DNA of 58,536 bases from NCBI GenBank assembly GCA_947258495.1, contig CAMYIN010000014.1:1-58536 (forward strand). The letters are read 5' to 3'. The notes under the pieces were generated by a model that was not told where the DNA came from, did no database searches, and saw only the letters and a list, made by a program, of their open reading frames with translations. Both the position numbers and the translations under genes were made by a program. This DNA is from an uncultured Gammaproteobacteria bacterium. Its GTDB lineage: Bacteria > Pseudomonadota > Gammaproteobacteria > Arenicellales > JAANXG01. This document shows positions 1 through 9,668 of the stretch, in pieces; the first letter of the stretch is position 1, and each line of letters starts with the position of its first letter.

Positions 1-1
1 A

Positions 2-2620
2 GTGGACGTCGAAATTTCCAAACCCATGGATGCCCCCGGCTGGCGAGGACGAGCGACCCTGGAACCCTTCGAGTTGACGATAATGAACGCAGCCTGGCCG
101 CCGTGGCGCTTGGGGGGAACACTGGAGGGTGAAGGAGATCTCGGCCGGGCTAAAGTCTCCGGTTCCATCGACGGCAAGCATCCGGAGTGGGGCGCATTGT
201 CTTCCCGCATCGGACTGCAGTGGGCGGGGCGGGTGCTGCGCATCGACGGGGTCGAAATAACGCGCGTGGGTGCCGCCGCCGTGCTCAATGCGTCCGGAGA
301 GTTCGCGTTCCCGGCGGGTGCACCGATATCGTTCGAAGCACGAGGGAGCTGGCGAGACATTGCATATCCGTGGCAGGGACCGATCGAATGGGCGACGCCG
401 GAAGGCCGATTTGGCGTAAACGGCGACGTGGACTCGTTCACGTTGCACCTAGAAGGCGCAGTGGCGAATGTCGACGCAGCATCCGGTGAGCTGCGCCGTA
501 TCGCGGAGAACATCTCCATCGACGCGTCGGTCCAGGAGTTCCGCGGAAAACCGAGGTTGCGTGCTAAGGCTCGGATTCCCAATATGCGATTCATGGCCTA
601 TGCGGTGGACAAACTGCACGCCGATATAGACGTCGACGTTTCGGACACGCGCGCCTCGCAAGTCGACGTTTCCGCCGCGGGACTCCATATCGGCGAACAG
701 ACGATCCGCGAGTTGCGTATTCGAGGCGAAGGTCGCACCAGCGAACACTCCCTGGAGATAATCGGCCGCTATTCCGAATCCGACACGCACGTCGCCGTGA
801 CCGGCGGAATGCGGGGGACCGCCTGGGCCGGGTTTATCAACCGATTCGATGTGGGGAACCTGTTGGCGACGGATTGGGCGCTGGCATCCGGCGACGTCGG
901 ACTCGACATAGCGGCCGACCAGGTACGAACGGAGAATATTTGCTGGCTTGGATCCGGAGCTCGTGTGTGCGCAGCCGCATTCTGGAGCGCCGCGCATGGC
1001 TGGAAAGCCGATCTTGCGCTCCACGACCTCTCGGCGACCCACTTCGGCGAGCTTATAAGACCGGATATCGACTGGGGCGGTACCCTTAGCGGTGATGCAG
1101 CCATCGGCGCGAAGCCGAACGCGAATATATCGGCGTCGGCGAAATTCGGCTCGGGTCCGGGATCGTTATCGATCAGCGGCGTAGACGGTGCAATCACGAC
1201 TAAATACAACGACGTGTCCGTAACGGTGAATGTCGAGGAAAACCAACTGCGCGCGGATCTTCAGGGTGTGTTCGATGGTCAGGGAAGCCTGGCCGCTAAG
1301 GTCTCGATACAGAAAGTTCTCGACGGTGACGGACCGCGACCGATCCAGGCCGAGGCCAACGCGCAGCTTGCGTCTCTCGATCCGGTGCGGGCGTTGCTGC
1401 CGGATCTCGACATCGAGGGTGGGGAGCTGGATGTCCGCCTGATAATCGGCGGCGACACAACTCGACCAACCCTGCAGGCGCGGGCGCGCGTCACGGACGT
1501 CGCGTTCGCGATACCGCAAACCGGCGCCCGTCTCGAAGCGATCGATGTCAGCTTCGAAAGCGAGGACGAATCGAGGGTGAAGTTCACCGGCACCGCCCGC
1601 GCCGGTGCGGGAACGCTGAACGTTGCCGGCGGCTTGCAGTTCGTGGACACGCGCACATGGAGCACGGAGATTCGCATCGCCGGGGCGGATGCGCGGTTGG
1701 TAAATCTCCCGGAAGCGCGCGTCGCGGTCAGTCCGGATCTGAACCTGCGTGTACAGCCCGGGCGGTTGGATCTGACGGGTAGCATTGTATTGAACGAAGC
1801 TTTTTTGGCCCCGGATCTGGCCTCCGGCTCCCAGATCACGTTGTCGCCCGACGTCGTCATCGTGGAGCCGGATAGCGAGCCGACGACCTCGGTTTTGGCG
1901 ACTCATGCCAGGATACGGCTGGATCTGGGGGAACGAGCGAGTTTCGAGGGATTCGGAATGTCCGGCAAGCTGCACGGAAGTCTGGAGATCGTCCAGGAGC
2001 CATCCAGGATTACGCGGGTGATCGGCGAGGTCGAGATACGCGAGGGTGTGTACGCGCTTTACGGTCGAAGGCTGGAAGTCGATACCGGTCGTCTGAAGTT
2101 TGCCGGCGGCAGCATCGACAACCCGGGCATAGAAGCTCGCATGATAAGGAAGTCCGGTGACGTCGTCGTCACGGCATCCGTCAAGGGAACTCTGCAGCAA
2201 CCGGAGCTGGTGCTGGCATCGGAACCGGAGATGTCGGATGGCGACAAGCTTTCCTATTTGTTGTTGGGTCGAGCATCGAATCAGATCGGGAAGGGGGACG
2301 CCACCCTACTCTTGAATGCAGCCAGCACGCTCTTGCCGAAAGGCGGCGCGGCAGGCGTCACCGAGCGATTGAAGTCGGCATTCGGCCTGGAGACCTTGAC
2401 CGTCGAATCCGACCAGAATTCCAACGGTGATGCCGCTGAGACCTCGCTGGTTCTGGGCAAATACCTGACGCCGAAGCTGTACGTGTCCTATGCGGCCGGG
2501 CTGGCGAACAGCTTAAACGTTTTCCGAATGCGTTACGAGCTGTCCAAGCGATGGTTGCTGCAAACCGAATCGTCGACCCGGGACAGTGGTGGAGATATTC
2601 TGTTCAGCATCGAGCGCTGA
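2..2620 (+). CDS. tamB: Translocation/assembly module protein TamB, C-terminal part (5' truncated by window edge)
   Basis: Long beta-rich repetitive protein ending in a TamB/DUF490-type C-terminus (GEVEIREGVYALYGRRLEVDTGRLKFAGGSIDNPGIEARMIR... LGKYLTPKLYVSYAAGLANSLNVFRMRYELSKRWLLQTESS). Confidence 0.9.
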   Translation: MDVEISKPMDAPGWRGRATLEPFELTIMNAAWPPWRLGGTLEGEGDLGRAKVSGSIDGKHPEWGALSSRIGLQWAGRVLRIDGVEITRVGAAAVLNASGEFAFPAGAPISFEARGSWRDIAYPWQGPIEWATPEGRFGVNGDVDSFTLHLEGAVANVDAASGELRRIAENISIDASVQEFRGKPRLRAKARIPNMRFMAYAVDKLHADIDVDVSDTRASQVDVSAAGLHIGEQTIRELRIRGEGRTSEHSLEIIGRYSESDTHVAVTGGMRGTAWAGFINRFDVGNLLATDWALASGDVGLDIAADQVRTENICWLGSGARVCAAAFWSAAHGWKADLALHDLSATHFGELIRPDIDWGGTLSGDAAIGAKPNANISASAKFGSGPGSLSISGVDGAITTKYNDVSVTVNVEENQLRADLQGVFDGQGSLAAKVSIQKVLDGDGPRPIQAEANAQLASLDPVRALLPDLDIEGGELDVRLIIGGDTTRPTLQARARVTDVAFAIPQTGARLEAIDVSFESEDESRVKFTGTARAGAGTLNVAGGLQFVDTRTWSTEIRIAGADARLVNLPEARVAVSPDLNLRVQPGRLDLTGSIVLNEAFLAPDLASGSQITLSPDVVIVEPDSEPTTSVLATHARIRLDLGERASFEGFGMSGKLHGSLEIVQEPSRITRVIGEVEIREGVYALYGRRLEVDTGRLKFAGGSIDNPGIEARMIRKSGDVVVTASVKGTLQQPELVLASEPEMSDGDKLSYLLLGRASNQIGKGDATLLLNAASTLLPKGGAAGVTERLKSAFGLETLTVESDQNSNGDAAETSLVLGKYLTPKLYVSYAAGLANSLNVFRMRYELSKRWLLQTESSTRDSGGDILFSIER

Positions 2621-2667
2621 TCGCGGGCTATGTTTGCCAACAGAGTAGCGGCCGATATTCGGGTTGC

Positions 2668-3090
2668 TCACGTCAATCTGTCACGAACGAATTTCATGTA
2701 TGTGATCCCCGGCGAAAGTACGAGTCGCCAGGCGAGCTCCACTTGATCGTCGAACAACGGATCAAACTCCCGCAACGCCTCCATCAACGATTCAACCCAA
2801 TCGTCGTACATCTCGTCGTCGATGGCGTGTTGCGGGCGGCTGTGAACGCGGGCTATGGATTCCATGTGGGGTCCCGTCTTGGCGGACTCGAAAAACTCCA
2901 GCATATAATGCAATGAATCGTGCAGCATCGTTTTTTGCGCGCTCATATTGGTGTTGGAAAACAGGTTGGCGATGGCATCAGACTTGGAAAGAAAGATTTC
3001 GTAGAATCGGCATATGAAATCGCAGTTATAACTGTCGTTTTTCAACGCTCTTGCGAAACTCGCGTTGAAGATATCAACATAATCCTGCAT
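2668..3090 (-). CDS. Globin-like single-domain protein
   Basis: 140 aa, all-alpha globin-like pattern with candidate proximal His region (ARVHSRPQHAIDDEMYDDWVESLMEAL). Confidence 0.7.
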   Translation of the reverse strand: MQDYVDIFNASFARALKNDSYNCDFICRFYEIFLSKSDAIANLFSNTNMSAQKTMLHDSLHYMLEFFESAKTGPHMESIARVHSRPQHAIDDEMYDDWVESLMEALREFDPLFDDQVELAWRLVLSPGITYMKFVRDRLT

Positions 3091-3201
3091 CTGGAGGCCT
3101 TTGCAATGAGCGTGACAAACTCACCAAACTTGATTTCGCGCGAGTACATAAAGTAATGGTTTTAGCGACAATATTAAATAGCCGCACTGGAGATTTCGAC
3201 T

Positions 3202-3372
3202 ATGCATCGTAAACCACGGAGAATTCTCGCTCTATTCCTGATCATTTTCGGCGGATTTCTCATGTGGCTCGCGCCGGACGCGTCCGCGTTCGGACTAGCG
3301 CTGATGGTGCTCGGTATCGTCATCGAAGTCGTCGGCATCTACCTCGAACACAAGGAAGACGCCGATCCCTGA
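3202..3372 (+). CDS. Small membrane protein (56 aa), hypothetical
   Basis: Read directly: MHRKPRRILALFLIIFGGFLMWLAPDASAFGLALMVLGIVIEVVGIYLEHKEDADP; two hydrophobic segments; below the supplied ORF length cutoff. Confidence 0.6.
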   Translation: MHRKPRRILALFLIIFGGFLMWLAPDASAFGLALMVLGIVIEVVGIYLEHKEDADP

Positions 3373-3462
3373 GCTCGGCGCTGTGGGATTTCCCCGGTGT
3401 TTTCCGGGTCCACGACGCCATATCCGGGCTCTACCGCGTGTCGCTACCTGCTGCGGGTCGGA

Positions 3463-4281
3463 TTACCCCTTTTCCTCCTTCGAGGGCGGCGCTTGTTCGC
3501 CGGCGTCGGTGGCAAGCAATTCATCGAGTATCTTCTGAAAAATGGCGTAGGGTTGCGCCCCCCGAACTATTTTTTTCGCCTTCACCGAGCCATCGGTGGC
3601 GGTGAGGCCGATCGCGAAACTGGGGGTTCCGCGGATGCCCAACTTGCCGCCTTCCGCCTTGCTCGCGTCGATGCGCTCTGCGTATTTACCGCTGCTCAGG
3701 CAATCTTCGAACGCCGCCAGATCTTGCAGACCGGCGGTCTTCGCGTGGCCGGGCAGGCGTTCCAGATGCAACGCTTTCTGATTGGCGAACAGCTGCGCAT
3801 GCATCTGCCAGTATTTTCCCTGTTCACCGGCGCAGTGCGCCGCTTCGTGTGCCTTGGCCGCCTGTTTGTGAAAGTCCAGGGGGAAATCCCGCAGCACATA
3901 GCGCAATTTGCCGGAATCGACGTAATTTTTTTCCAACTGCGGCAACACGGATCTGGTGTGCCGTGCGCAGAAAGGGCATTGATAATCGGAAAACTCGATC
4001 AATGTCAGCTTGGCATCCGCCAGACCCTTGTAGGGATCCGCTCCCACTTGCAGTGTGGTGTTGACGTCTCGAACCGGACTGCGTCGTCGCTGCTGCGATT
4101 GCAGGAGATTCTTGATGCTCTCCACGTCCTTGCGGATGGCGCGCTGCCCGGCCTTCAAGGACTCGACGTCATTTCGCAGGGTCTCCAACTCGTCCGCGGG
4201 CTCCGCCGCTTGAATCGGAGATAAACAGGTATAGGCAATCGTCAACAGGCACGATATCACGCCTCTTCCGGCTAGTTTCAT
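3463..4281 (-). CDS. DsbA-family thioredoxin-fold protein, secreted
   Basis: Signal peptide, coiled segment, then FSDYQCPFCARHTRSVLPQLEKNYVDSGKLRYVLRDFPL (CPFC active site) and GTPSF cis-Pro loop. Confidence 0.88.
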   Translation of the reverse strand: MKLAGRGVISCLLTIAYTCLSPIQAAEPADELETLRNDVESLKAGQRAIRKDVESIKNLLQSQQRRRSPVRDVNTTLQVGADPYKGLADAKLTLIEFSDYQCPFCARHTRSVLPQLEKNYVDSGKLRYVLRDFPLDFHKQAAKAHEAAHCAGEQGKYWQMHAQLFANQKALHLERLPGHAKTAGLQDLAAFEDCLSSGKYAERIDASKAEGGKLGIRGTPSFAIGLTATDGSVKAKKIVRGAQPYAIFQKILDELLATDAGEQAPPSKEEKG

Positions 4282-4457
4282 GATCGTTTTCCTCTATATC
4301 GTTTCGCATGCACCGGAATACCGGTGATATTGAACGCCATTATTCCACAAATACCGGATAAAAACTGTAGGGAATGACGACCGAAGTCGAGGACTCAATA
4401 TTTGTCAAAAGGATTCGCGCCGCGTGAATCGGACCGTCGCCAGCGACGGCACCGGCG

Positions 4458-4880
4458 CTAGCGGCACTTGGGCGGGAGGTAACGGCTCTGGACGTCGGCG
4501 CTCGAACACGTCCAATAAATACCTCCCGGGCCGCTCGTCGGCACGAGGCTCAGGGACTTGTTGTGGATCGCCGGCTCTTCGGAGGAAAACGCCACCGTTA
4601 TCGTACCCCCGTTTCCTACAGATACGCTGCGCACGTAGTCTCCGGCAATCGTTTCGGCGGGAGCGGCGCCGGCCTCGGTGTTGTTGTTCGGCAGATCGCC
4701 GGTCGTGTTCCAGGTCTCCACCACCGCAAGCTTCGTCGAGGTAAGAAGAGTCAGGCCTTCTGAGACCTTGGCGCGCACCGCGTAGTCTTTGTAGACGGGG
4801 ACCGCAACCGACGTGAGGATGCCGATTACGCCGACAACGACCATTAATTCGATCAGTGTGAAACCCCGCTGTTGCACCAT
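4458..4880 (-). CDS. pilA: Type IV pilin (PilA-like)
   Basis: Class III leader MVQQRG^[38 protein letters not shown]-terminal Cys pair. Confidence 0.92.
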   Translation of the reverse strand: MVQQRGFTLIELMVVVGVIGILTSVAVPVYKDYAVRAKVSEGLTLLTSTKLAVVETWNTTGDLPNNNTEAGAAPAETIAGDYVRSVSVGNGGTITVAFSSEEPAIHNKSLSLVPTSGPGGIYWTCSSADVQSRYLPPKCR

Positions 4881-5014
4881 AATTTACCCCCGGTCGTACG
4901 ATTCGTCCCCACGGTGCCCGACAGATTCTAATGCGCCTTTTTCGGGCAGCGGGTGGACGAAACCCCCTATTTACCTAGCATAGGCGGTATCGACACCTAC
5001 GCAAGCCTTTATCA

Positions 5015-5030
5015 AGCAGTAACCGTGCCA
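5015..5030 (-). promoter_or_regulatory. Candidate sigma-54 (-24/-12) promoter for the pilin gene
   Basis: Minus strand reads TGGCACGGTTACTGCT; GG and GC elements separated by 10 bp as in TGGCAC-N5-TTGCT, one mismatch in the -12 box; about 135 bp upstream of the pilin start. Confidence 0.6.
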
Positions 5031-5268
5031 GCTTCGATGGCCGACGACGCGGCTTGAGAAGATTCTCCTACAGTTCAGACCCTTAGAGCGAAAAGCCGCG
5101 GGCGACGCAAGCGGCGCCGTGCTGTGGGAATCGCCTTTCGCTGACAAGTATTGTCACCCGGCCTGACGCTCCCGCTAGCGCGCTCCGGTCTTGCGCGGGG
5201 CTCCGCCGCGACGCGGCCGGCGCGAGTGCGGCGCACGGCGTGGACGTCGGGGCTTCGGGCGCACGCCG

Positions 5269-7089
5269 TCACCCACCTTTGCGATACTGCACGGTTACGA
5301 AAAGGTTGCGGTCCGCCGAGTTGAACGTGTCCGCGGTCTGATATTGTTTATCGAACAGATTGCCGAGTCGGGCGCGTATCGACAAACGGCGGCCAAGGCT
5401 GTACTCGGCGGTAAGATCGAAGATCCCGTAGCCCGCCAGGCGGATGCTGTTCTCCGCGTCTTCGTAGCGGTCACCCTGGGCCAACAGGCGGCCGCCGACC
5501 GTCCAGCGCCCGATGTCCCTGTAGCCTTCGATATTGAGGCTCTTCTCGACCCTTCGGCGCAGGCGCTTGCCCGTGAGCCGGTTCTCCGGGTCGAGGAACG
5601 ATGCCGCCGCAGCCAACTGCCAACCTACGATTTCCGTGGAAAGCTCAAACTCCAGGCCTTTGACGCGCGCCCGCTCGACGTTGTCGGGAAAGAAGCTGCC
5701 GGAATCGGGGTCGAACACGGTGGCGATGAGGTCATCGATGTTGGTGTGATAGATATGCGCGCCCCATTCACCCCATTTCTGTACACCTTCCATGCCGATC
5801 TCGTAGGACTCGGACGTCTCCGGGTCGAGCCTGGGGTTGCCGAAGTCGGGGAAGTACAATTCGTTGAACGAAGGCGCCTTGAACGCGGTTCCGTAGGAGG
5901 CGTAAAAGCGTATTCCGCTCATACCCTGAAAGCTCCAGCCGAGACCGCCCGTGGTCTCGGATGCGAACGTCTGGTTGTCGTCGTAACGAATAGAAGCCAA
6001 CACCCGGTGAGCGCCGAGCGCAGAGAGATATTGGGCAAACATGCCCAGGTTTTCACGGGAAGTCTCGGCGAAAACCGCGTCACTGGTTACTTGCTCGTCG
6101 CGAAAGTCCGCACCCAGAGTGAACAAACCGTTGCGCCCGACCTTGAGATCGTTCTGCGTCGTAAGTTCCTGCCGCTTTGTGTCGAAACGCGAGGCGAGGG
6201 TGCCGTTGGGCGCGAAATTCTCCGATTCATCCCGGCTTTCTCCCGCACGCAGATGAAGCTTCCATGCCGGAGTCAGCGTGAAGCCGATCGCCGCACCGAC
6301 GACCTGCTGGGTGAAATCGGTCTCATCCTGGAAGTTTCCGTCGAACTCGGTGGTGCCGCTCGCCCGCCAAAGGAACGCATCCGCGGCGACTCCGGTTGCC
6401 AAGCGGTGGCCGATACGGGCATGAACGGATGCGTTTTTATAACCGTCGTCGTCCGGTTGATCGACGCCGAACGGACCCGCCACCGGTTGGCGCGCATCGA
6501 ACCCCGCGGTGGTGAAATACGAGGCGTCGAGGTGGTAGTCGGTGCGATGCGCAACTCCGCCGGTTCCGCCGCCTACGGAATAGGTCTCGAAGGTGCCGCC
6601 GCCGGCGCCCGCATAGGCCCGCGAACCGGTCGATCCTCTTCGGGTAAATATCTGTATGACTCCGCCGATGGCCTCCGAGCCCCACTGGCTTGCCCTGGGC
6701 CCGCGGATGACCTCGATGCGCTCGATCTGCTCCATGGGCAACAGTTCGAAGGACGTCAGGCCCGCGGAGGCGGAGCCGATGCGTATCCCGTTCACCAACA
6801 CCAGCACGTGATCCGATTCCGTACCGCGGAGAAAAACACCGGTGGATTTTCCGGGACCGCCGCTCTCGGTGAGATCGACGCCGTTGAGGGTCTTGAGGGC
6901 TTCCGGAAGATGTTTTATCTGCAGGCGCTCTATGTCCTCGCGCGTCAGGACGGCGGACGCTGCGGGGATCTCGCTGACCGACAGGGGGGTCCGGGTTGCG
7001 GTGACGACTATCTCCGGAAGCTCCATCGCGGCGACCGAAAAAGCGGGCAAAGCGAGCAGCGCCGCAAACGGGTTACAACGTGGTGTCAT
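5269..7089 (-). CDS. btuB: TonB-dependent vitamin B12 receptor BtuB
   Basis: TonB box/plug (LPEIVVTATRTPLSVSEIPAASAVLTREDIERLQIKHLPEALKTLNGVDL), beta-barrel C-terminus; preceded by a cobalamin riboswitch. Confidence 0.93.
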   Translation of the reverse strand: MTPRCNPFAALLALPAFSVAAMELPEIVVTATRTPLSVSEIPAASAVLTREDIERLQIKHLPEALKTLNGVDLTESGGPGKSTGVFLRGTESDHVLVLVNGIRIGSASAGLTSFELLPMEQIERIEVIRGPRASQWGSEAIGGVIQIFTRRGSTGSRAYAGAGGGTFETYSVGGGTGGVAHRTDYHLDASYFTTAGFDARQPVAGPFGVDQPDDDGYKNASVHARIGHRLATGVAADAFLWRASGTTEFDGNFQDETDFTQQVVGAAIGFTLTPAWKLHLRAGESRDESENFAPNGTLASRFDTKRQELTTQNDLKVGRNGLFTLGADFRDEQVTSDAVFAETSRENLGMFAQYLSALGAHRVLASIRYDDNQTFASETTGGLGWSFQGMSGIRFYASYGTAFKAPSFNELYFPDFGNPRLDPETSESYEIGMEGVQKWGEWGAHIYHTNIDDLIATVFDPDSGSFFPDNVERARVKGLEFELSTEIVGWQLAAAASFLDPENRLTGKRLRRRVEKSLNIEGYRDIGRWTVGGRLLAQGDRYEDAENSIRLAGYGIFDLTAEYSLGRRLSIRARLGNLFDKQYQTADTFNSADRNLFVTVQYRKGG

Positions 7090-7179
7090 GCATCATCTCC
7101 TCAATCTCTGTGCGCGCCCGCACCGAAGCGTGATTGCCGAGGAGATCCTGGTGAGGTAAACCCAGCGCCATGAGAACAC

Positions 7180-7385
7180 CCCAGGCCGGTCTCCGGGCTC
7201 GTGACGCATTGACTTATCGGGCGGTCGCCTTCCCATCCCGATCCCGAGTCGAGAACGGCATTCGAGATCGCTGGGACAGTGGCGTGAAAGACCGCCGCTT
7301 GTCGTCACCTACCGTTGCGGGGGCAGCGTCGGATTCTGACCGACTTCCCGTTTCACCCTGTGTGCTGCACAAGAGCACCTGAAGT
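7180..7385 (-). ncRNA. Cobalamin riboswitch upstream of btuB
   Basis: Minus strand contains GGTG...GTGAAACGGGAAGTCGGTCAGAATCCGACGCTGCCCCCGCAACGGTAGGTGA...GCCACTG...GGGAAGGCGACC...GAGCCCGGAGACCGGCCTGG, the full conserved landmark series. Confidence 0.95.
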
Positions 7386-7539
7386 GGGACTCGAACCTAA
7401 AGCGTAACGCGCCCACTGTCAACTGCGATGCAGCGGTCGATACGGAACTTCTGCGCGCTTGTGGGCGCGAAAAAGGGACACCGGAAGCACCCGCGGCGAC
7501 CGAGTACACGCGCTGCGCGGGATCGGTTCACGGATTCGA

Positions 7540-8553
7540 TCAGGTCGCCGGCCGGTCCCGTAACGCCTGCAGTTCGTCGTATAGACCCTGCGGGATGGTG
7601 ATGGACGCGGCGTTTGCGCGGGCGTGCAGACGCCCGCTGCCCGGTAACCGCGTCCCGGGCTGCTGGAGTATTGCATCGATCAGCACCTGCAACCGGACGA
7701 GGGCGGTGCCGGAGGACAACAGATCGCCGTGCAGGGCAAACAACAGCTGTCCAACTCCGGGGGGCGGGCCTTCCGCATCGAAGAACGACGACGCCTCGAA
7801 GCCGAAATTGGCGCCGGTCAAGGCGGCGGCCAGAACTTCCACCATCATCACCAGGGCGGCGCCCTTTGCATCGCCCATCGGCAACATGGTACCCGAGAGG
7901 GCGGCTTGCGGGTCCGTCGTCGGCCGACCCTCCGCGTCCAGGGCCCAGTCGGGCTCTATGGCCTGGCCGCGCTTGGCGGCGACCATGATCTTGCCCCGTG
8001 CCACCTTGCTCAGACTCAAATCGATGACCAAGGGCTCTGCATGGCGGCGCGGTGCTGCGAAGGCGATGGGGTTGGTGCCGAACAAGCCGGCGTGTCCACC
8101 CCAGGGCGCAATGGCCTTGGGACTGTTTCCGAAAATCAAGCCCACGCGGCCGCGCTTCGCGAGCTGTTCGACGTGGTAGCCGGCCTGGCCGAAGTGGTGC
8201 GAGCGATACACCGCCGCGACCGCGACGCCGGTGTCGTCGAGACGCGCATCCAGTTCGGCGACGGCGCGGGCCAGGGCGGGAAAAGCGAAGCCGTGTGCCG
8301 CGTCTACGCGCACCGCTGCGGCGGCGACGGATTCAACCACCGGGACCGCGTAACCGTCGACCTTGCCCGAAGCGGCCTGCGCGGCGTAGCTGGGCAGGCG
8401 CGACAGGCCGTGTCCCGATTGGCTGTCGATCTCGGCGGCGACCAGGGCATCGCTCACGCATTCCGCGTTCTCCAGGCTGGTGCCATGGCGTTGCAGGATC
8501 TCGACGCCCAGCGCCCTGCACGCGCTCGGGGTCAGTTCCACGCCGTCGCTCAT
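7540..8553 (-). CDS. comC: Malate/lactate dehydrogenase (Ldh2) family, (R)-sulfolactate dehydrogenase ComC-like
   Basis: MSDGVELTPSACRALGVEILQRHGTSLENAECVSDALVAAEIDSQSGHGLSRLPSYAAQAASGKVDG...; ATGA overlap with the upstream dehydrogenase; substrate inferred from neighbours suyAB. Confidence 0.8.
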   Translation of the reverse strand: MSDGVELTPSACRALGVEILQRHGTSLENAECVSDALVAAEIDSQSGHGLSRLPSYAAQAASGKVDGYAVPVVESVAAAAVRVDAAHGFAFPALARAVAELDARLDDTGVAVAAVYRSHHFGQAGYHVEQLAKRGRVGLIFGNSPKAIAPWGGHAGLFGTNPIAFAAPRRHAEPLVIDLSLSKVARGKIMVAAKRGQAIEPDWALDAEGRPTTDPQAALSGTMLPMGDAKGAALVMMVEVLAAALTGANFGFEASSFFDAEGPPPGVGQLLFALHGDLLSSGTALVRLQVLIDAILQQPGTRLPGSGRLHARANAASITIPQGLYDELQALRDRPAT

Positions 8554-9479
8554 GCCGATTCCAGCACCCTGCGCACGTTGGCGGCGGTGACCGCGCTCAC
8601 GCGCAGATTGGATTCCACCGTCACCCCGGCGACATGCGGCGTCAACAGCAGATTCGGCGCATCGCGGAAGCGGTTGCCGCACTCGGAGGAGAGCGGTTCG
8701 CTCTGGTAGACGTCCAGCGCCGCGCCGCCCAGGCGTCCGGCGCGCAGGGCCTCGACCAGCGCGTGCTCGTCCACGATCCCGCCGCGCGCCGTGTTGATCA
8801 ATACGGCGCCGGCTCTCATGGCCGAGAGCAAGCGGGCGTCGATGAGCCCGCGTGTGCCGTCGTCGAGCGGAACGTGCACGCTGACGACGTCGGAATCCGT
8901 GAACAGGGCCTGCAGTTCCCTGTACTGGACCTGATTCCAGGCCGGATCGTGGCGCTCCACGTAGGGGTCGTGGGCGAGAACGCGCATGCCCAGGGCGAGC
9001 GCGCGTTTCGCGGTTTCGCGGGCGATGCCGCCCAGGCCCACCAGCCCCAGCCGTTTGCCCTGCAGTTCGTGGCCGATGCAGTGCTGCCGCGGCCAGCGTC
9101 CCTCCATGACCGCGGAGCTGGCTGTGTAGCAGCCGCGAAGCAGAATCAGCGCCGCGGCGATGACGTATTCGGCGACGGCGTCGTCGTTGGCGCCGGAGGC
9201 GGGACATACCGCGATCCCTCGCCGCCGACAGGCGGCGACGTCTATGTTGTCCAGGCCGACGCCAAGGCGGCCGACGACACGCAGCCGCTCCGCTCGTTGC
9301 ACCAACGCGTCGTCCACCTGCGTTCGATTGCGCACGATCAAGCCGTCGGCGGCCGTGACGCGTTGCTGCAACTCCGCGGACTTGTCGGCGAGTTCCGGGC
9401 CGTAGTGCACGTCGAAATCCCGGCGCAGATCGGCAATCGCGCCTTCGTCCATGAACTCCGTAATCACAATGTGTTTCAT
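8550..9479 (-). CDS. slcC: D-2-hydroxyacid dehydrogenase family, (S)-sulfolactate dehydrogenase SlcC-like
   Basis: NAD-binding LVGLGGIARETAKRALALGMRVLAHDP, VINTARGGIVDEHALVEAL, catalytic LTPHVAG; context with comC/suyAB. Confidence 0.8.
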   Translation of the reverse strand: MKHIVITEFMDEGAIADLRRDFDVHYGPELADKSAELQQRVTAADGLIVRNRTQVDDALVQRAERLRVVGRLGVGLDNIDVAACRRRGIAVCPASGANDDAVAEYVIAAALILLRGCYTASSAVMEGRWPRQHCIGHELQGKRLGLVGLGGIARETAKRALALGMRVLAHDPYVERHDPAWNQVQYRELQALFTDSDVVSVHVPLDDGTRGLIDARLLSAMRAGAVLINTARGGIVDEHALVEALRAGRLGGAALDVYQSEPLSSECGNRFRDAPNLLLTPHVAGVTVESNLRVSAVTAANVRRVLESA

Positions 9480-9535
9480 TTTCGCGCAGATTCCGGCGTT
9501 CTTTAGTTCCTCGGAGTAATGACATAAAGGATGAA

Positions 9536-9629
9536 GGGAGTGAGTGTCTGCGGGACCGTCGCCAGCATGGATGCTGGCGCCGCGCCTACAGGGGTGTATT
9601 CACGGCGTGTCCCGGAGATGCTCACTCTC
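9536..9629. repeat. Palindromic intergenic element (REP/MITE-like, about 94 bp)
   Basis: Ends GAGTGAGTGTCTGCGGGAC / GTCCCGGAGATGCTCACTC are imperfect inverted repeats; internal perfect hairpin CGCCAGCATGGATGCTGGCG. Confidence 0.65.
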
Positions 9630-9668
9630 TTTTTTTTGGCCTGGATAACGGATGAAGCGCCCCGCATC

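Noticed and set aside
5191-7173. 660-aa plus-strand ORF antisense to btuB
   Set aside because: Low-complexity, Arg/Gly-rich translation typical of GC-rich antisense frames; btuB on the other strand has full family motifs and a riboswitch.
8052-9506. 484-aa plus-strand ORF antisense to slcC/comC
   Set aside because: Arg-rich shadow ORF with no recognisable motifs.
7540-9525. 661-aa ORF as a single fused protein
   Set aside because: N-terminal half is an Arg-rich out-of-frame reading of slcC; the real gene starts at the ATG at 8553 with an ATGA overlap with slcC.
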